Shown here in pieces: positions 28,375 to 37,319 of a DNA stretch of 64,000 nucleotides (position 1 is its first letter; each line of letters opens with the position of its first letter). The notes beneath the pieces are model-generated. The model saw only the letters and a list, made by a program, of their open reading frames with translations, had not been told where the DNA came from and searched no databases. The position numbers and the translations under genes were made by a program. This DNA comes from Methanosphaera stadtmanae (GTDB taxonomy: Archaea; Methanobacteriota; Methanobacteria; Methanobacteriales; Methanobacteriaceae): NCBI GenBank assembly GCA_015062825.1, contig SUTR01000002.1, forward strand, positions 1 to 64,000, read 5' to 3'.

Positions 28375-29745
28375 ATGTATTCAATAGAAGAAAAGTACAT
28401 TATCACTGCAGGTACTCTTGCAACAATAATTGTTGCATTCCTATTAAATGCAGCACCTGTAACATTACCTTCAATAGCAAAAGCATTTGCAATGAATAAT
28501 GTACTTCAAAACTGGGTTGATACACTATACCTATTATCTATAGCAGTGTTTTCAATTCCATGCGGAAAAATTTGTGAAAAATATGGAATAAAAAAAGTAT
28601 TGAAAATTGGATTGATAATATTCTTCATAGGAACCCTCGGAACAGGACTGTCACAAAATGCAATCATGCTACTATTGTTTAGGGCAACATTAGGAATAGC
28701 TGCAGCAATACTAAATGTAGCATCAATAGCATTAATTGTCGAATCAATGGATAATGATAAAAAAGGACCGGCAGTAGCAATTGCAGTTGCAGCAGTATAT
28801 GTTGGAATAGCACTTGCACCAATACTAGGAGGAAGTCTTATATTTAACTTTGGATGGCAAAGCCTATTTTATGCAACATTACCATTCATAATACTAAACT
28901 ATTACCTAGCCCATAAGATTAAAGGTGAAATAAAACATGACAATAACCAAGGCTTTGACATGAGAGGAAGCATCCTATATAGTATTGGTATAATCCTATT
29001 CATCTATGGATTTACAAGAATTCTTGAGACAATAGGGCAGATTATCACAATAGTAGGTATTATATTATTAGTAAGATTTGCACTATGGGAATTAAGAAAC
29101 AAAAATCCTATATTTGAAATGAGACTTTTCAAGAATATAAGATTTTCAGCAGCAAACCTAGCATGCCTATTCAGTTATTTTGCAACATTCATGACAACTT
29201 ATGTATACAATTATCATATGCAGTACATTATGGGTATGGACTCACAGCTTGCAGGAATGTATCTTATAATAACACCAGCAATTATGGTAGTTATGTCTGT
29301 AATATCAGGAGAATTAATCAAAAAGGTACAGGCCGAAATTGTCACAGGAGTAGGACTATTAATATTGACTGTTGCATTTATTATAATGTGCTTCCTGTCC
29401 AGAACAACACCATTATATGTATTGTTAATTGCAATGGGTCTGCATGGTATAGGATATGGTCTATTCTCATCACCAAATACACTACTGATAACTACAACAG
29501 TACCTCCCGAAGAATCATCCAAAGCATCTGCAGCCCTGTCTGCAATGAGACTCATAGGACAAACCGTGAGCCTTGGAATATTCACAACAGTATTTGCAAT
29601 AATCATGGGAAATGTTGCAATTGTTCCAGAATATTATGACTTATTACTCAATAGTTGTCATATAATTATGATACTGGCTGTCATATTTGTATTTATAGGT
29701 GCAGTTATCTCATTTGTTGGACTTAAAGGAACACAAGAAAATTAA
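28375..29745 (+). CDS. MFS transporter, drug-proton antiporter type
   Basis: 456 residues from MYSIEEKYI. GGTGA lies 6 bases before this ATG, whereas the TTG chosen by the track overlaps the ribosome binding site. The protein is almost entirely membrane helices (12-14) and starts with TLATIIVAFLLNAAPVTLPSI. Motif A appears as GKICEKYGIKKV between helices 2 and 3 and a motif C-like AVYVGIALAPILGG follows. Both fit the DHA2 (EmrB/QacA) group that exports drugs or metabolites by proton exchange. It is divergent from the ubiD-hyuAB operon. Substrate unknown. Confidence 0.88.
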   Translation: MYSIEEKYIITAGTLATIIVAFLLNAAPVTLPSIAKAFAMNNVLQNWVDTLYLLSIAVFSIPCGKICEKYGIKKVLKIGLIIFFIGTLGTGLSQNAIMLLLFRATLGIAAAILNVASIALIVESMDNDKKGPAVAIAVAAVYVGIALAPILGGSLIFNFGWQSLFYATLPFIILNYYLAHKIKGEIKHDNNQGFDMRGSILYSIGIILFIYGFTRILETIGQIITIVGIILLVRFALWELRNKNPIFEMRLFKNIRFSAANLACLFSYFATFMTTYVYNYHMQYIMGMDSQLAGMYLIITPAIMVVMSVISGELIKKVQAEIVTGVGLLILTVAFIIMCFLSRTTPLYVLLIAMGLHGIGYGLFSSPNTLLITTTVPPEESSKASAALSAMRLIGQTVSLGIFTTVFAIIMGNVAIVPEYYDLLLNSCHIIMILAVIFVFIGAVISFVGLKGTQEN

Positions 29746-29951
29746 AATATATTTTCACCCACTATCCCTTACTTTTTTTAAATAAAATTTATCAAAATTC
29801 AATATTAATTTTTAATTTATTAAATAATAATAGTAAATAATGTAAAATTTATAATTGACAATGATATTTTTTCCAATAGGCTAAAGCAAAAAAATTAATG
29901 AATACTAAAAAACATATTATTAATTAACATAATATATTGGAGAGTTAAATC

Positions 29952-31430
29952 ATGTCAGACAATAGAAGTGAGAAAGATAAAAATCAATGGAACAGCACTT
30001 TCACATTTCTCATGGCAATGATAGGGGCGGCAGTAGGTCTAGGTAATATTTGGCGTTTTAGCTATGTATTATATTCCAATGGTGGAGGAGCATTCTTCAT
30101 ACCATACTTTGTTGCAATCTTTATTATGGGAATACCATTTTTAATTCTTGAATATGGTTTAGGAGCAACATTTAAGGACTCCTTATCAAATATCCTTAAA
30201 AAGATACGTCCACAGTTAGAGGTAATTGGTTGGATAACTGCATTTCTGGTATTTTTAGTATTAACATATTATGTAGTTATAATGGGATGGGATTTAATAT
30301 ATCTGATTCTGAGTTTGTTTAAGGGATGGGGTTCTAATCCCGATAATTTCTTTATGACAAACATAGTTGTTGGATCAAATAATTTAAATGGAATCACATC
30401 GTTTGTAATACCAACATTGCTTGCCACACTATTTATGTGGGCAGTTATATGGTTCATTTCCCATAAGGCATTGGATAAAGGAATATCCAAAGTGGTTAAT
30501 ATACTTATACCATTATTATTTATTTTAATGGCTATAATTGTTGCATATTCCTTAACCTTACCTGGAATGTTTAATGGTATCTCAGCATTACTTAATCCTA
30601 ACTGGAATTTATTACTGGACATTAATGTGTGGCTTGCGGCATTTGGTCAGATTATTTTCTCGTTATCTATGGGACAGGCAATTGCTGTAACATATGCAAG
30701 TTATCTTCCTAAGAATTCAAGGTTAGTCGACAATGTATTAATAGTGGTTGCATCAAATTCTGGATTTGAAATATTCACTGCATTTGGAGTATTTAGTATT
30801 TTAGGATTCATGTCATTTACAAGTGGCATGTCAATAAATGAAATAGCCACTAGTGGTACGGGATTATTGTTTGTAGTATTTCCGGAAATATTTAATGTTA
30901 TGGGCGATATGGCATATATCATAGGACCTATATTCTTCTTATGTGTATTGTTTGCAGGAATTACATCTGCATTAGCATTTCTAGAACCTATGACATTAAC
31001 ATTATCAAGAAAGTTCAGACTACCTCGTGTAAGAGCAGTGACTATGCTATGTATATTTGGAGCATTATTATCCATAATTTATACTACCACATCAGGAAAT
31101 TACCTCTTAACTATTGCAGATGCATTTATTAACCAGTTTGGTATAATTCTTGCAGTAATATTACAATCATTAATATTTGGTTGGAGTTATGGAGTTGACA
31201 AGTTGCTGCCTGTATTAAATGAATATTCTACAATTAAGGTTGGAAGAAAATGGGAATTAGTGATTAAATTCATATTACCAGTATTCTTAGCAATCATGTG
31301 GATTATAGGTATTGTTGACTTGTTTAAAACACAATCAATGCTTGATATTATAATACAGTTAATCATTGCATTATTATTTATAGTAGTTCCATTGGTTCTA
31401 ACTATTTTACCATCAAGAGAAGATATTTAA
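29952..31430 (+). CDS. Sodium-dependent neurotransmitter-symporter family protein
   Basis: 492 residues, typical for prokaryotic NSS (LeuT-fold) transporters that import amino acids or amines with Na+. The hallmark first helix reads AAVGLGNIWRFSYVLYSNGG, followed by GAFFIPYF and GIPFLILEYGLG. About eleven to twelve helices follow, including the Na+-site region with NSGFEIFTAFGVFSI. The ATG has GGAG about 10 bases upstream. It follows the MFS gene in the same direction after 206 bases, so it probably has its own promoter. The specific amino acid cannot be told from sequence by eye. Confidence 0.92.
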   Translation: MSDNRSEKDKNQWNSTFTFLMAMIGAAVGLGNIWRFSYVLYSNGGGAFFIPYFVAIFIMGIPFLILEYGLGATFKDSLSNILKKIRPQLEVIGWITAFLVFLVLTYYVVIMGWDLIYLILSLFKGWGSNPDNFFMTNIVVGSNNLNGITSFVIPTLLATLFMWAVIWFISHKALDKGISKVVNILIPLLFILMAIIVAYSLTLPGMFNGISALLNPNWNLLLDINVWLAAFGQIIFSLSMGQAIAVTYASYLPKNSRLVDNVLIVVASNSGFEIFTAFGVFSILGFMSFTSGMSINEIATSGTGLLFVVFPEIFNVMGDMAYIIGPIFFLCVLFAGITSALAFLEPMTLTLSRKFRLPRVRAVTMLCIFGALLSIIYTTTSGNYLLTIADAFINQFGIILAVILQSLIFGWSYGVDKLLPVLNEYSTIKVGRKWELVIKFILPVFLAIMWIIGIVDLFKTQSMLDIIIQLIIALLFIVVPLVLTILPSREDI

Positions 31431-31602
31431 CTTCTCATCAACTATTTTTTTAGAATTTAAAGCTTGAAGAGTTTCTTTTTTTGTAGAAAACCTGATTTAA
31501 TAAAAAAAAGAATGAAGAAAGTGAAGATGTTAACTTTTAAATTATTAAATTATAACATCCAATATGCATACTACGAATTTTCAGGTTATATTTTCTAGAA
31601 GT

Positions 31603-32757
31603 TTATGTGAATTTGATTTGTTCTTTTGTTGCATAGTCTTCTACTAAGTCATATGTTAGACTGTTTAGTTTTTCTTTTGTAGGTGCTCTTAATGTTACTC
31701 TCTGATAGTGTTCTGGTCCATGTACAACATAGGATAGGTCTCCTTCAAATACCTTGTTTTCTGGTATCTGTTTATCCTGTGGGAAATCGCCTACAGGCAG
31801 TTCAGCACTGCAATAGCTTTTCATATTCTTTTGGACATCATTGCTGTTCCAATTACCACAAGCCATATCTACCAATTGACATAATGGATATATCCCAGTA
31901 GTTGCAGCTGTCATGTATCTTGTTCCACTAGGTCTGGTATTTAATTCTATTATGTAATCCTCATTTTTATTATTGTCATGCAATATGTCAATGTCCATTG
32001 TTCCTTCAGAATTTACAAGTTTTGCCAGTTTTTCAGCAAGTTGTCTTAGACTTTGGTTGTGTTTTTCATTGTCCAATGAGTCTATGTTTAACGGACCTTG
32101 TTTTATCTTTGATAATGGATGTGTACCATTTAATGTTGTTTGACCTTTGTATATTGGCTGTAATGCTACCTGTTTATCTTTCCATCTTAGTACTTCTATT
32201 GATGCCTCAAATCCTTCAACATATTCTTCTGTAAAAATATTGTTCTTGGATTGTGTGAATTCCTCAATGTCATCTTTTGTCAATGCAATTTTTACTCCTA
32301 TCCCGCCTTGTCCTTCAGGAGTTTTAAGGACCAATGGTAGTTTATCTTCCAATAAATCAATGTCAAAATCTTCATTTAATTTATCAAAGGAGGGTGTTTG
32401 AATATCATTATTTTCAAGAAGCTTTTTTGTTTCATACTTGTTTGCGGCCAGTTTTGCACATTCATATCCTGATGCTATAACAGGAATTCCATAATCTTCT
32501 TCCAGTTCATCTTTCAATTGTCCTACTTGTGTTAGTGGAGGATCTATACCAATTAATGGTATTACTGCATCAACATCTTCTTTTATTGCTATTTCCTTTG
32601 GTTTTTCCATTCCCCTTGGAACGATATAATGTTTATCTGCAAGTTTTAGGTTTTCTTCCTTTTCATTTGATTCTGTTACTATTGATGTTATGTTTTTTTG
32701 TTTTGTATACCATGATACATCATCAAATAGTCTTGTTCCTATGAATAATATTTTCAT
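31603..32757 (-). CDS. ATP-grasp ligase of unknown substrate
   Basis: 384 residues with the carbamoyl-phosphate-synthase-like ATP-grasp arrangement. An N-terminal Rossmann-like pre-ATP-grasp domain (MKILFIGTRLFDDV) is followed by an ATP-binding region with NKYETKKLLENNDIQTPSF, KTPEGQGGIGVK (the flexible Gly-rich loop) and FTEEYVEGFEASIEVL. The metal-binding MDIDILHDNN-EDYIIELNTRPSG comes last. Family chemistry is ATP-dependent ligation of an acid to an amine or similar. It is the last gene of a tight group with a methyltransferase and a hydrogenase maturation protease, with GGAG 10 bases upstream of the ATG. I cannot name the substrate. Confidence 0.82.
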   Translation of the reverse strand: MKILFIGTRLFDDVSWYTKQKNITSIVTESNEKEENLKLADKHYIVPRGMEKPKEIAIKEDVDAVIPLIGIDPPLTQVGQLKDELEEDYGIPVIASGYECAKLAANKYETKKLLENNDIQTPSFDKLNEDFDIDLLEDKLPLVLKTPEGQGGIGVKIALTKDDIEEFTQSKNNIFTEEYVEGFEASIEVLRWKDKQVALQPIYKGQTTLNGTHPLSKIKQGPLNIDSLDNEKHNQSLRQLAEKLAKLVNSEGTMDIDILHDNNKNEDYIIELNTRPSGTRYMTAATTGIYPLCQLVDMACGNWNSNDVQKNMKSYCSAELPVGDFPQDKQIPENKVFEGDLSYVVHGPEHYQRVTLRAPTKEKLNSLTYDLVEDYATKEQIKFT

Positions 32758-32771
32758 AACATGTTAACTCC

Positions 32772-33233
32772 TTAAATGTTTTCTATTATTGTCTGAGATA
32801 ATTCCTCTACTGATTCTAATACTTCATCAGATATTATGTTTATTAATCGCATATCCTTTGGCTGAATTCCTATAGTTAATATTTTACATCCTACTGAATC
32901 TTCAAGGTAGTTTATTAGAAAGGATATTGGCATGGTATGTGTTGAGAAGTTAAATGTATCTATCTGTTGTTTGTCAACTATAAGAAATGATCCTGCATCC
33001 TCATCAAATTCCACTGCATCCACTATTATTAGGTGTGTTGGATTTATCTGTCTTATTTCTACTGTATGATTTTCTGGTGCAGTTGCTGCATTTAATAGGT
33101 ATACTTCATCTGAGTTTTTAGTGGAGTTTATTAATTTTTCATATATTGTATCTATTAGCATGGGTCCTAATCCATCATCCCCCCGTAGTGTGTTTCCTAT
33201 TCCCATTATTACTATTTTTTCATAGTCTTTCAT
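32772..33233 (-). CDS. Hydrogenase maturation protease, HycI type
   Basis: 153 residues of the M52 peptidase family, which removes the C-terminal extension of a [NiFe]-hydrogenase large subunit after nickel insertion. The three expected nickel-binding positions are visible: GNTLRGDDGLGP near the N-terminus, IVDAVEFDEDAG in the middle and FSTHTMPI near residue 90. The gene starts 4 bases after the methyltransferase stop and precedes the ATP-grasp gene by 14 bases. Which hydrogenase it serves is not shown; no hydrogenase structural gene is in the window. NikR, HypA and HypB elsewhere in the window serve the same metal. Confidence 0.88.
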   Translation of the reverse strand: MKDYEKIVIMGIGNTLRGDDGLGPMLIDTIYEKLINSTKNSDEVYLLNAATAPENHTVEIRQINPTHLIIVDAVEFDEDAGSFLIVDKQQIDTFNFSTHTMPISFLINYLEDSVGCKILTIGIQPKDMRLINIISDEVLESVEELSQTIIENI

Positions 33234-33237
33234 GAAG

Positions 33238-33999
33238 TCATTTATTTCTTCTGACTGTTGTTTGGATAGAATTTATGCCACCTCCCATCTTATATCTTAA
33301 GTTTATTGTTAATTTTTCATCCATTTTTACTGAGGTATCCTTTATTGGTATTAGAATTGGCGGATTCAACATTGGTGTTGGTGCAAGTATTGTTTCATCG
33401 TTGATTATTGTGTATGTGGTTATTTTTATTGCGTTTATTGTTGTTTTTTTATTGGCTTTAATCTTAATTTCTTTATTTATTTCTTCGTCTATTCTCTTGT
33501 TAAATTCTATGTAGTCATATCTTATTTCATCTGATGCTTCTGTTATCTTTGGATGTTCATCTTCATAATATGTTATGTATGCTATTTTTGTATTGATTAA
33601 TTGTAATGTAGAATATACTGCCTTGGGTATGAATGTTGTATCTTCCTTTGCATATTTGTGTATGTGATTTATGACAGGTACTTGCTGTTCATCTATTAGT
33701 GCTGTGTCCAGCATTTCACATATGATTGTATCGGCCTTTTCAGGTAGTTCTACTTTAGTTGCATCTTCTTGCAAGAATATGATATTTGGATAGTTTTCAA
33801 GTTTTTTTCTGGTTTTTTTAACTATCAATGGATTTGATTCTATTGCATATACCTTTGATGCATATTCTGATGCAGCTTCAGCCAGTATACCTGAGCCTGT
33901 TCCAAGGTCATATGTTATGTTCTTTGTTTCTTGTTTAATTACTTTAGTAAATGCTTCTACTCTTAGTTTATCATTTACCAAGTCATCATAATATGTCAT
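33238..33999 (-). CDS. SAM-dependent methyltransferase, PRMT-like
   Basis: 253 residues. Class I methyltransferase fold: motif I YDLGTGSGILAEAAS, motif II-like VYAIESNPLIV, then IIFLQEDATKVEL and ADTIICEMLDTALIDEQQ. The acidic CEM-LD block resembles the active-site loop of protein arginine methyltransferases, and a beta-rich C-terminal half follows, as in that group. The substrate is unknown and could be a protein or small molecule. It is the first gene of the three-gene set with hycI-type protease and ATP-grasp ligase. No obvious ribosome binding site is present at the start chosen. Confidence 0.78.
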   Translation of the reverse strand: MTYYDDLVNDKLRVEAFTKVIKQETKNITYDLGTGSGILAEAASEYASKVYAIESNPLIVKKTRKKLENYPNIIFLQEDATKVELPEKADTIICEMLDTALIDEQQVPVINHIHKYAKEDTTFIPKAVYSTLQLINTKIAYITYYEDEHPKITEASDEIRYDYIEFNKRIDEEINKEIKIKANKKTTINAIKITTYTIINDETILAPTPMLNPPILIPIKDTSVKMDEKLTINLRYKMGGGINSIQTTVRRNK

Positions 34000-34081
34000 T
34001 AATTAATAGTTTTATCTGTTGTATGATAAAAATTTTTAGAAAGAAGGCAGTTTTATATGTTAAAAAATAGTAAGGAGTATT

Positions 34082-34104
34082 ATGTTCATTGTTAAAAAGA
34101 ACAT
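34082..34104. repeat. Hairpin between nikR and the methyltransferase
   Basis: ATGTTC and GAACAT form a 6-bp stem around an 11-base loop, about 56 bases after the nikR stop and about 80 bases before the methyltransferase start. It may end the nikR transcript or be an operator for the next gene. Confidence 0.35.
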
Positions 34105-34159
34105 TGAATAATAGATAATAATTTTAGTGGGTATAAAAATGATATTGTTTGATTATTAT

Positions 34160-34576
34160 CTATTTCATGTTATCTAACTCACCAGTTCCTGCACTGGTTA
34201 GTTTTACGTGTTCTACACCTTTTAATCTCATGATTTTTTCTGTTAGGTCTCGTATGTAAATAACATCACCTTTTACGATGATGACTTCCAGACAGTAATT
34301 ATCATTCATATGAATATGTAGACTTGCACTGATTTGATTTCTGTATTCATGTTGTATGTCTGTTAATGATTCCATTACGCCTACATAATGATGATCATAT
34401 ATTACAGCTACAACTCCAACACGTTCTCCTTCCATTTCATTCATCCATTGATAACGGAGGATGTAATCTTTTAATGCATCACGTATACCCTTAGAACGGG
34501 ATTGATATCCCCTATCTCTAAGTACCTCATCAAATTCATTTAGTAATTTGTTAGGTAAAGACATACTTATTCTCAT
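34160..34576 (-). CDS. nikR: Nickel-responsive transcriptional regulator
   Basis: 138 residues, the usual NikR length. An N-terminal ribbon-helix-helix DNA-binding domain (MRISMSLPNKLLNEFDEVL and QSRSKGIRDAL) is followed by an ACT-like nickel-binding domain. The expected ligand pattern is seen as HEYRNQ, then SLHIHMNDNYCLEVI, giving His, His-x-His and Cys. It probably represses nickel uptake genes when nickel is plentiful, as in other NikR proteins. GGAG lies 10 bases upstream of the ATG. It neighbours a hydrogenase maturation gene set, consistent with nickel use. No nickel transporter gene is adjacent. Confidence 0.93.
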   Translation of the reverse strand: MRISMSLPNKLLNEFDEVLRDRGYQSRSKGIRDALKDYILRYQWMNEMEGERVGVVAVIYDHHYVGVMESLTDIQHEYRNQISASLHIHMNDNYCLEVIIVKGDVIYIRDLTEKIMRLKGVEHVKLTSAGTGELDNMK

Positions 34577-35093
34577 TGAATCTCTCCTTCACTAAACATT
34601 ATTTATTAACATATCTCATGATGTAATGAAAATAAACTTATTTCAAATCTATTTTTCATGGAATACTTAATAAATAAGTTACTGGTTTGAATAATACAAT
34701 AATTTATATTATTAATATTATGTTTAATTTTTATAATATATACTAATTTAGTTATTAATCATTAAATAAAAATCATCATATATTATTTAAAGTAGTAAAT
34801 ACTCTTTTAAATCAGATTAAATAAGTGGTAAAATTTTTTAATGTAATTCTTTAATGAAACATTGATGAAATTTTTTATAAATATTAAAGGAGGTTAAAAA
34901 TTAATTTTTTTAAAATAAATGATTTGTTTTATTAATTTTTTATATGAAATTCTTTTATCAAAACAAAACTATTTTAATAAATATGATTTTCTGACTAGGT
35001 TAAATTAATAAAATAATAACTCTGAATGGTTTTAAGGGAATTTTATTCTGTTAGATATAACATTTTTTCATAAATTATTATTGAACATAGTGA
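34577..35093. other. Intergenic region with an orphan ribosome-binding-like site
   Basis: About 500 AT-rich bases. AAAGGAGGTT at about 34886 is a perfect anti-16S match, but no ATG, GTG or TTG ORF follows at a useful distance; an ATT codon there would give only about 11 residues. No RNA gene was seen before the tRNA promoter. Confidence 0.45.
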
Positions 35094-35108
35094 CGAAACC
35101 TTTATATA
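35094..35108 (+). promoter_or_regulatory. BRE/TATA promoter of the tRNA-Gly genes
   Basis: CGAAACC followed by TTTATATA is a close match to the strong archaeal BRE plus TATA arrangement. Transcription would start near 35130, about 40 bases before the first tRNA. Confidence 0.7.
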
Positions 35109-35133
35109 TAACTTCCAATATACTATAATATAG

Positions 35134-35155
35134 TCTTTGTTAAAGATGACAAAGA
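35134..35155 (+). other. Leader hairpin before tRNA-Gly
   Basis: TCTTTGT and ACAAAGA form a perfect 7-bp stem with an 8-base loop in the predicted 5-prime leader of the tRNA transcript, just before the T-rich bases leading to the first tRNA. It could guide leader processing. Confidence 0.4.
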
Positions 35156-35169
35156 TTGTTTTATTATAT

Positions 35170-35243
35170 GCAGCGATAGTCCAGGCTGGCTAAGACTCTA
35201 CCCTGCCACGGTAGTGACCCGGGTTCAAATCCCGGTCGTTGCA
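35170..35243 (+). tRNA. tRNA-Gly (GCC)
   Basis: Full cloverleaf. The acceptor arm GCAGCGA pairs with TCGTTGC (one G-U pair). The anticodon stem is CTACC/GGTAG with loop CTGCCAC, giving anticodon GCC, and the T arm is CCGGG-TTCAAAT-CCCGG. Discriminator base A; CCA is not encoded. Confidence 0.95.
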
Positions 35244-35255
35244 TGATTTTCATAT

Positions 35256-35329
<74 letters not shown>

Positions 35330-35483
35330 TTTACCTTATATATTAAACTTATTTTACTGAATTTATTTTGACATTATTACTCATTTTTCAATTTTAAACT
35401 ATATTATATATAACTTGATATTTCATCAAAATACAACAACATATTAATATATATTGATATATAATAATTTATAGAGGAATTAG

Positions 35484-36134
35484 ATGATAGGTATAATAGT
35501 TGGTGCAGGCCGAATAGGATTCAACCTAGCCCAAAGAATGTCAGAAAAACATGATATTACATTAATAGAAAAAGACAAAGAACGTTGTGAATATGTATCA
35601 GATATGATAGACTGTTATACAATTCATGGAACTGGAACAAACACCACCCTACTTGAAGATGCAGATATATCCAAGGCAGACTTCTTCGTTGCAGCAACAG
35701 CAAATGACGAGGTAAATCTATTATCATCAGTATATGCAAAAGATCATGGAGTGGAAAAAGTAGTTTCAAGATTAAACAACCTGGAAAATACAGATATATT
35801 TAAAAAACTACATATACCATTTATTAATCCAGAAAATAGTGCAAAACGATATATTACAAGAAACATCATAAGACCAACAGCACAAAACCTAGTATCAGTA
35901 GGAAAAGGTGATGCTGAAATAATAGAAGTAGTAGTCAGAAACAAGAACCTACTTTTTACCCCAATATACCAAATAGAAAACAACACAGATAAATTCAAGA
36001 TAATAACAATCTACTCAGGAGATGAAGAAATAATTCCAACCGAAGAAACTGAACTAGACTATGAAGACAGCATAGTAATATTAGTAAAACGTCAATATCT
36101 CAAAGAAGTACGAGAGCTATTTACAAAAAAATAA
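35484..36134 (+). CDS. trkA: TrkA-type potassium uptake regulator
   Basis: 216 residues. The N-terminal RCK Rossmann domain starts GIIVGAGRIGFNLAQRM, with the acidic LIEKD at the end of the second strand that binds NAD, and continues with the typical ADFFVAATANDEVNLL. A TrkA_C ligand-binding domain follows (about 140-216). Such proteins gate TrkH/KtrB or RCK-linked channels according to nucleotide binding. No TrkH gene is next to it. The only channel-like genes in the window are the odd pair at 19676-21291, and a functional link is speculative. The VWA protein gene follows 25 bases later. Confidence 0.92.
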   Translation: MIGIIVGAGRIGFNLAQRMSEKHDITLIEKDKERCEYVSDMIDCYTIHGTGTNTTLLEDADISKADFFVAATANDEVNLLSSVYAKDHGVEKVVSRLNNLENTDIFKKLHIPFINPENSAKRYITRNIIRPTAQNLVSVGKGDAEIIEVVVRNKNLLFTPIYQIENNTDKFKIITIYSGDEEIIPTEETELDYEDSIVILVKRQYLKEVRELFTKK

Positions 36135-36159
36135 ATAAAAATGAACAAATTGATCATTT

Positions 36160-37275
36160 ATGAGCTATGAAAAAATATTAACTCTTTCATACTACCTTCG
36201 ATTTGAAAGAATGGATGTCAGCATTAGAAGCAGCATAACAGCAACCCAAGTATGGAACCAATACAAAGATACATTCACTCTCAAGGAACTGAAAGATGCA
36301 TTAAGATGCATATATGTTAAAAACAAGGAAGATCTTCCAAAGTATGAACGAGCATTTAACAATGTATTCATATACAACAGAGATACAAAATACGAAAAAG
36401 CAGATAATACACCCTTAGATATAATTAAAAATCAAAACTACAAATTACAGGAAAGTGAAGAGGGACCACGAGAAGATACTACACGAGAAACTATTATAAG
36501 ACGTAGACTTCAACATAAAAAAGTCATAGACAACACGATTCTAACGCAGGATGTTAAAACATTAGACACAATTGATCAAAGAGTATTTGCATTATGCAGT
36601 AAATTTAGTAAGAAAATAGCCAATCAACGAAAAATAAGAAAAAAAGAAGATACCTCACATCAAATACACATACCTAAAACCATTAGAAAAAACTTGAAAA
36701 ATGGAGGACATCTGATAAATCTGGTATATAAAAAGCCACCTCTTCATAAGTCAAATCATTTATTCCTATGTGACATTAGCAGTTCATGTGAATGGGCTAC
36801 AACATGGTTTTTTGCAATAATGCATGGATGCTATGAATCATTTGATAAACTTACAATATATGATTTTGACCATAGACTTGTTAATGTTACTGATATTTTG
36901 AATATGGAATTTAAAAATTCGTTCCAGATAAATGTTGCACATCAATCATTAGGTCTTTATCCTAGAGCCCATTCTGACATGACAAAATCATTTACACAAT
37001 TTCTAAAAACAAATAAGCTAGACCATAATACAGATGTTATAATACTAACAGACTGTCGTGACTGGAATGGCCGACGTGTAAATGGAGTGTTGGAGAGTGC
37101 TACAATACTTAGAAAAATAGTGGTTAAAAGCCGTAGAGTAATAATATTTAATCCAGAAAACAAGTTCAGATGGAATACTCCTACAAGCTGTGTAAGAGAC
37201 TATGAGGAAGCCGGAGCAAAAGTCTATGAAACCAACACAATTGAACAGTTTGCACAGGCAATAAAAAATATATAA
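36160..37275 (+). CDS. VWA domain protein, CoxE-like
   Basis: 371 residues. The N-terminal half is helical and charged (MSYEKILTLSYYLRFERM), as in CoxE-like proteins. From about residue 190 a von Willebrand A domain follows, with the metal-ion site FLCDISSSCEW (D-x-S-x-S), then IYDFDH and a later TDVIILTDCRDW. CoxE-like proteins usually act with MoxR-type AAA ATPases in assembling or remodelling metalloenzymes. No MoxR gene is next to it, though an AAA protease LonB is nearby. No clear ribosome binding site precedes the ATG, 25 bases after trkA. Function is inferred from family only. Confidence 0.82.
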   Translation: MSYEKILTLSYYLRFERMDVSIRSSITATQVWNQYKDTFTLKELKDALRCIYVKNKEDLPKYERAFNNVFIYNRDTKYEKADNTPLDIIKNQNYKLQESEEGPREDTTRETIIRRRLQHKKVIDNTILTQDVKTLDTIDQRVFALCSKFSKKIANQRKIRKKEDTSHQIHIPKTIRKNLKNGGHLINLVYKKPPLHKSNHLFLCDISSSCEWATTWFFAIMHGCYESFDKLTIYDFDHRLVNVTDILNMEFKNSFQINVAHQSLGLYPRAHSDMTKSFTQFLKTNKLDHNTDVIILTDCRDWNGRRVNGVLESATILRKIVVKSRRVIIFNPENKFRWNTPTSCVRDYEEAGAKVYETNTIEQFAQAIKNI

Positions 37276-37319
37276 AATAAAGAGGGTGAAGAAAAATTAT
37301 TTCATTTTTGTACTTTACT

